DNA from: JABDMD01 sp965203475
Lineage (GTDB): Bacteria; Pseudomonadota; Gammaproteobacteria; UBA4575
Direction: 5' to 3'
NCBI GenBank assembly: GCA_965203475.1
Contig: OZ241890.1
Coordinates: 1,178,001-1,242,000, forward strand
Length of the DNA stretch: 64,000 nt
Shown here: in pieces, positions 62,334 through 64,000 of the stretch
Numbering within the stretch: position 1 is the first letter of the stretch
How the letters are laid out: each line of letters opens with the position of its first letter
The notes under the pieces: generated by a model
The model's input: only the letters and a program-made list of their open reading frames with translations
Databases searched by the model: none
What the model was told of the DNA's origin: nothing
Translations under genes and position numbers: made by a program

Positions 62334-62362
62334 TTGATAATATTTGATAATTATTATATTAT
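62334..62362 (+). promoter_or_regulatory. Possible promoter of the 43-codon peptide gene
   Basis: TTGATA (62334-62339) and TATTAT (62357-62362) are 17 bases apart, with a start expected near 62370 and a leader of about 50 bases. The surrounding sequence is very AT-rich, so this is a moderate call. Confidence 0.5.
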
Positions 62363-62421
62363 AATTTGCTTATTGATAGATGGATGATAGTAGTAACTTA
62401 TTGATACAAAAGGAGATTGTT

Positions 62422-62553
62422 ATGAAATTCTTGAATAATTTTTGGACTAAAACTGCACAGTTTTTAGCAGAATTCATAGAGGCGAGTAGCGCAATTACAC
62501 CTCATAATGGAGCTCTTTATTGTTGCAGTGGATGCATCATGAATTGTGAGTAA
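62422..62553 (+). CDS. 43-aa peptide with Cys-rich C-terminus, possible RiPP or metal-binding peptide
   Basis: The ATG at 62422 has AAGGAG six bases upstream, the best ribosome binding site in this part of the window. The product begins MKFLNNFWTKTAQFLAEFIE, an amphipathic leader-like helix, and ends GALYCCSGCIMNCE, with four Cys in nine residues; the Ala after NG could mark a GA-type leader cleavage site. Such a layout occurs in precursors of ribosomally made, modified peptides and in small metal-binding peptides. No modification enzyme or dedicated exporter lies within the window, so function is open. A hairpin (GTGAGTAA with TTACTCGC) overlaps the stop. Confidence 0.55.
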   Translation: MKFLNNFWTKTAQFLAEFIEASSAITPHNGALYCCSGCIMNCE

Positions 62554-62618
62554 ACACGAAGGCTTACTCGCATGGGAATCATTGAGGACGATGATTTCAT
62601 ATAAAATTAAATTTTCTA

Positions 62619-62665
62619 ATGTCTGTTTTGGGTCGAAAGCAAATATTCTAAAAGAAATATTTAAA
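62619..62665. repeat. Dispersed palindromic repeat with part of the conserved tail
   Basis: AATGTCTGTTTTGGGTCGAA followed by AGCAAATATTCTAAAAGAAA, then TATTTAAATTGTTC. The order palindrome, TAAAAGAAA, then TTGTTC parallels the long copies at 2157 and 63280, so this is a third, more diverged long copy. Confidence 0.65.
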
Positions 62666-62798
62666 TTGTTCTCATCATCCTTGATGTGCCTCATACTCGA
62701 ACGTCTAGTCCCGACATCCAGAGCTACTCAAATTCTACATTCTAATACTTAGTTTCATTAAATGTGAAACCATCCGCGACACTTGTACATCCATGCAC

Positions 62799-62833
62799 AT
62801 TGTCTATGTGCTCGGGGTCGAAAACGGTCATTT
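62799..62833. repeat. Dispersed palindromic repeat, diverged copy
   Basis: ATTGTCTATGTGCTCGGGGT then CGAAAACGGTCATTT, keeping the GGTCGAAAxCGGxCATT half of the family. It overlaps the 3' end of the DUF1801 gene on the other strand. Confidence 0.5.
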
Positions 62834-63274
62834 GTAATTCGTTTTATAATTTTTCTTTAAGTCTCTCAATCCTAACTTTATGAGCTTAGTAATAATATTC
62901 AAATCTATGACTTCAAGCGATTTAAGATATAGGCAAGATTTACCTAATTTGTGAGGGCCTAGTTTAGCTAGCAGATTACTATAGTCTGAGTATCCCGGCA
63001 TAATATAAAGTGTTGGACCGCTTTTACGTGGGCTGAAACCTGTTGCCAAAAATTGACCTTCGTCTCCGTTTGCACGGAAATAGGTATATTCTCCAAATCC
63101 AATAATGGAATCTCCCCACATTTTTGGAGTAAGGCCTGTTGCCGCCTTAAATAACTTTAACAGTCTTTTGCAATCTTTACGTAGTTGATCTTCTTCAATT
63201 TTATTAAGCAATGCTGAAACGCTCGCATTTGATTTGGTTGTTTTTAATTGTATTTTTTTACGTTGTTTCTTCAT
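62828..63274 (-). CDS. DUF1801 domain protein, 148 aa
   Basis: The protein has a basic N-terminus and the DUF1801 pattern: LLKLFKAATGLTPKMWGDSIIGFGEYTYF (residues about 40-68, helix and strand), then FSPRKSGPTLYIMPGYSDY and a C-terminal LGKSCLYLKSLEVIDLNII segment. DUF1801 proteins have a YdhG-like fold with unknown role. The gene is flanked by palindromic repeats on both sides and is isolated from operons, so it may have been moved. Confidence 0.8.
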   Translation of the reverse strand: MKKQRKKIQLKTTKSNASVSALLNKIEEDQLRKDCKRLLKLFKAATGLTPKMWGDSIIGFGEYTYFRANGDEGQFLATGFSPRKSGPTLYIMPGYSDYSNLLAKLGPHKLGKSCLYLKSLEVIDLNIITKLIKLGLRDLKKNYKTNYK

Positions 63275-63279
63275 ATCGA

Positions 63280-63395
63280 AATGCCCGCTATGGGTCGTTA
63301 GCAGACATTTTAAAAGAAAAGATTAATCTGTTCGAATCGGCAGAAAATTGCTCCTGCATTTTCTGCACTTCCTACTTCCATGTAGGTCGTCCTTG
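63280..63395. repeat. Dispersed palindromic repeat with 110-bp conserved tail, copy B
   Basis: The palindrome AATGCCCGCTATGGGTCGTT with AGCAGACATT leads into the segment that aligns with 2161-2270 at about 98 of 110 positions without gaps, in the same orientation. The copy sits between the DUF1801 gene and the ABC transporter gene. Confidence 0.8.
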
Positions 63396-63402
63396 ATGGA
63401 AA

Positions 63403-64000
63403 TCATATTTGCGCCTCCATGCGCTCAGGGGGTACCAGTATTGGAACTGCTCCCAATAATTTTTTAGTGTATTCGTGAGAGGGATATTTTAATACCTGCT
63501 CTACATCGCCTTGCTCTACAATTTTGCCTTGATACATCACCGCAACTTGATCTGCAAAATAGGCCACCACCGACATATTATGCGTGATAAATAAATAACT
63601 TATCTCATATTGCTCTTGTAAATTATTTAACAAGTCAAGAATCTGCGCTTGTACCGAAACATCTAATGCACTGGTGGGTTCATCGCAAATAATTATTTTT
63701 GGGTTTACGGCTAACGCTCGCGCAATACAAATACGTTGTCGTTGGCCACCGGAAAATTCATGTGGATATCTAAGATGTGCATATTGATCCAATCCCACCT
63801 GCTCTAATAATTCTAATACTCGTTTTTTACGTGCATCCTGATCCGGTACAACATCTAATGCTTTCATTCCTTCTTCAATAATATCGCCCACTAACATGCG
63901 TGGGTTCATGGATGAAAATGGATCTTGAAATACAATTTGCAAGTTGGTTCGTTGTTCCAGCAAGTCATCTTTCGCAAGACTGTGAATCGGCAAACCCAAA
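63403..64000 (-). CDS. Oligopeptide/dipeptide ABC transporter ATP-binding protein (partial)
   Basis: Residues shown (198) are the C-terminal part of an ATPase of the Opp/Dpp/YejF class, which powers import of peptides or similar substrates. The Q-loop region IVFQDPFSSMNPRM, signature SGGQRQR, Walker B IIICDEPTSALD and the switch His in FITHNMS are visible. The gene runs off the window, so the Walker A motif is outside. The lead-in before the Q-loop (LLEQRTNLQIVFQDP) suits the C-terminal half of a YejF-like double-domain protein, but a single-domain OppF/DppF type is possible. Confidence 0.88.
   Translation of the reverse strand, partial: LGLPIHSLAKDDLLEQRTNLQIVFQDPFSSMNPRMLVGDIIEEGMKALDVVPDQDARKKRVLELLEQVGLDQYAHLRYPHEFSGGQRQRICIARALAVNPKIIICDEPTSALDVSVQAQILDLLNNLQEQYEISYLFITHNMSVVAYFADQVAVMYQGKIVEQGDVEQVLKYPSHEYTKKLLGAVPILVPPERMEAQI

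Noticed and set aside
62546..62752. 68-codon plus-strand frame after the 43-aa peptide
   Set aside because: It runs through a diverged palindromic repeat copy, with residues (VCFGSKANILKE) that are the repeat translated. No ribosome binding site.
63211..63396. 61-codon plus-strand frame ending in the long repeat
   Set aside because: Its second half is the 110-bp repeat tail and its first half is antisense to the DUF1801 gene, so it is a by-product of the repeat element.

Overview
The window is a piece of a gammaproteobacterial chromosome, AT-rich overall (roughly 40% GC by eye). The gene order hrcA-grpE-dnaK-dnaJ-dapB / carA-carB-greA-rlmE-ftsH-glmM-tpiA-secG-tRNA-Leu-nuoA..N-tRNA-fMet-rimP-nusA-infB-rbfA-truB-rpsO-pnp, all on the minus strand, is a known gammaproteobacterial backbone, with the complex I operon between secG and rimP as in Xanthomonas- or Legionella/Coxiella-like genomes. 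An HrcA/CIRCE system, PEP-CTERM-type secreted proteins and a DsrC-like protein point away from enterobacteria. I cannot name the species.

Layout. 1-3.4 kb is accessory: a tiny membrane peptide, a GC-rich pair of secreted proteins of unknown function, a long palindromic repeat copy, and a PEP-CTERM-type protein. 3.4-12 kb is the translation and RNA block pnp to rimP, preceded by an elaborate leader (11.95-12.18 kb) with two intrinsic terminators and a predicted three-way junction. 12.3-13.7 kb holds a truncated haemoglobin, the initiator tRNA, and a 166-bp tandem repeat that copies the tRNA promoter. 13.7-28.2 kb is the complete 14-gene NADH dehydrogenase I operon. 28.4-38.9 kb is tRNA-Leu, secG, tpiA, glmM, ftsH, rlmE, greA, carB, carA. 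39.2-41.2 kb is a small sulfur/thiol cluster (TSUP permease, DsrC-like protein, lipoprotein, glutaredoxin) and an Mrr-like domain protein. 41.3-47.3 kb is dapB and the heat-shock operon, with CIRCE upstream of hrcA and a sigma-32-type promoter upstream of dnaK. 47.4-57.5 kb is nadK, recN, bamE, rnfH, ratA, a sodium symporter, smpB, dnaQ, rnhA, a methyltransferase and a lytic transglycosylase. 57.9-60.9 kb is a Ser/Thr kinase, PP2C phosphatase and FHA protein set. 60.9-64 kb is accessory again: palindromic repeats, a second PEP-CTERM-type protein, a previously unlisted 43-codon Cys-rich peptide with an excellent ribosome binding site, a DUF1801 protein, and the edge of an oligopeptide ABC transporter gene.

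How the parts work together: the core encodes translation, respiration, envelope precursor supply, pyrimidine/arginine precursor synthesis and protein quality control, in long co-directional operons whose leaders show attenuation-like structures (rimP, carA, dnaK-dnaJ). The accessory ends share a dispersed palindromic repeat family and envelope-sorted proteins, so they look like the variable margins of a conserved core. The strongest leads for something new are the rimP leader RNA, the 166-bp promoter-bearing repeat array, the 43-aa Cys-rich peptide, and the DsrC-like protein with an inverted cysteine pattern.
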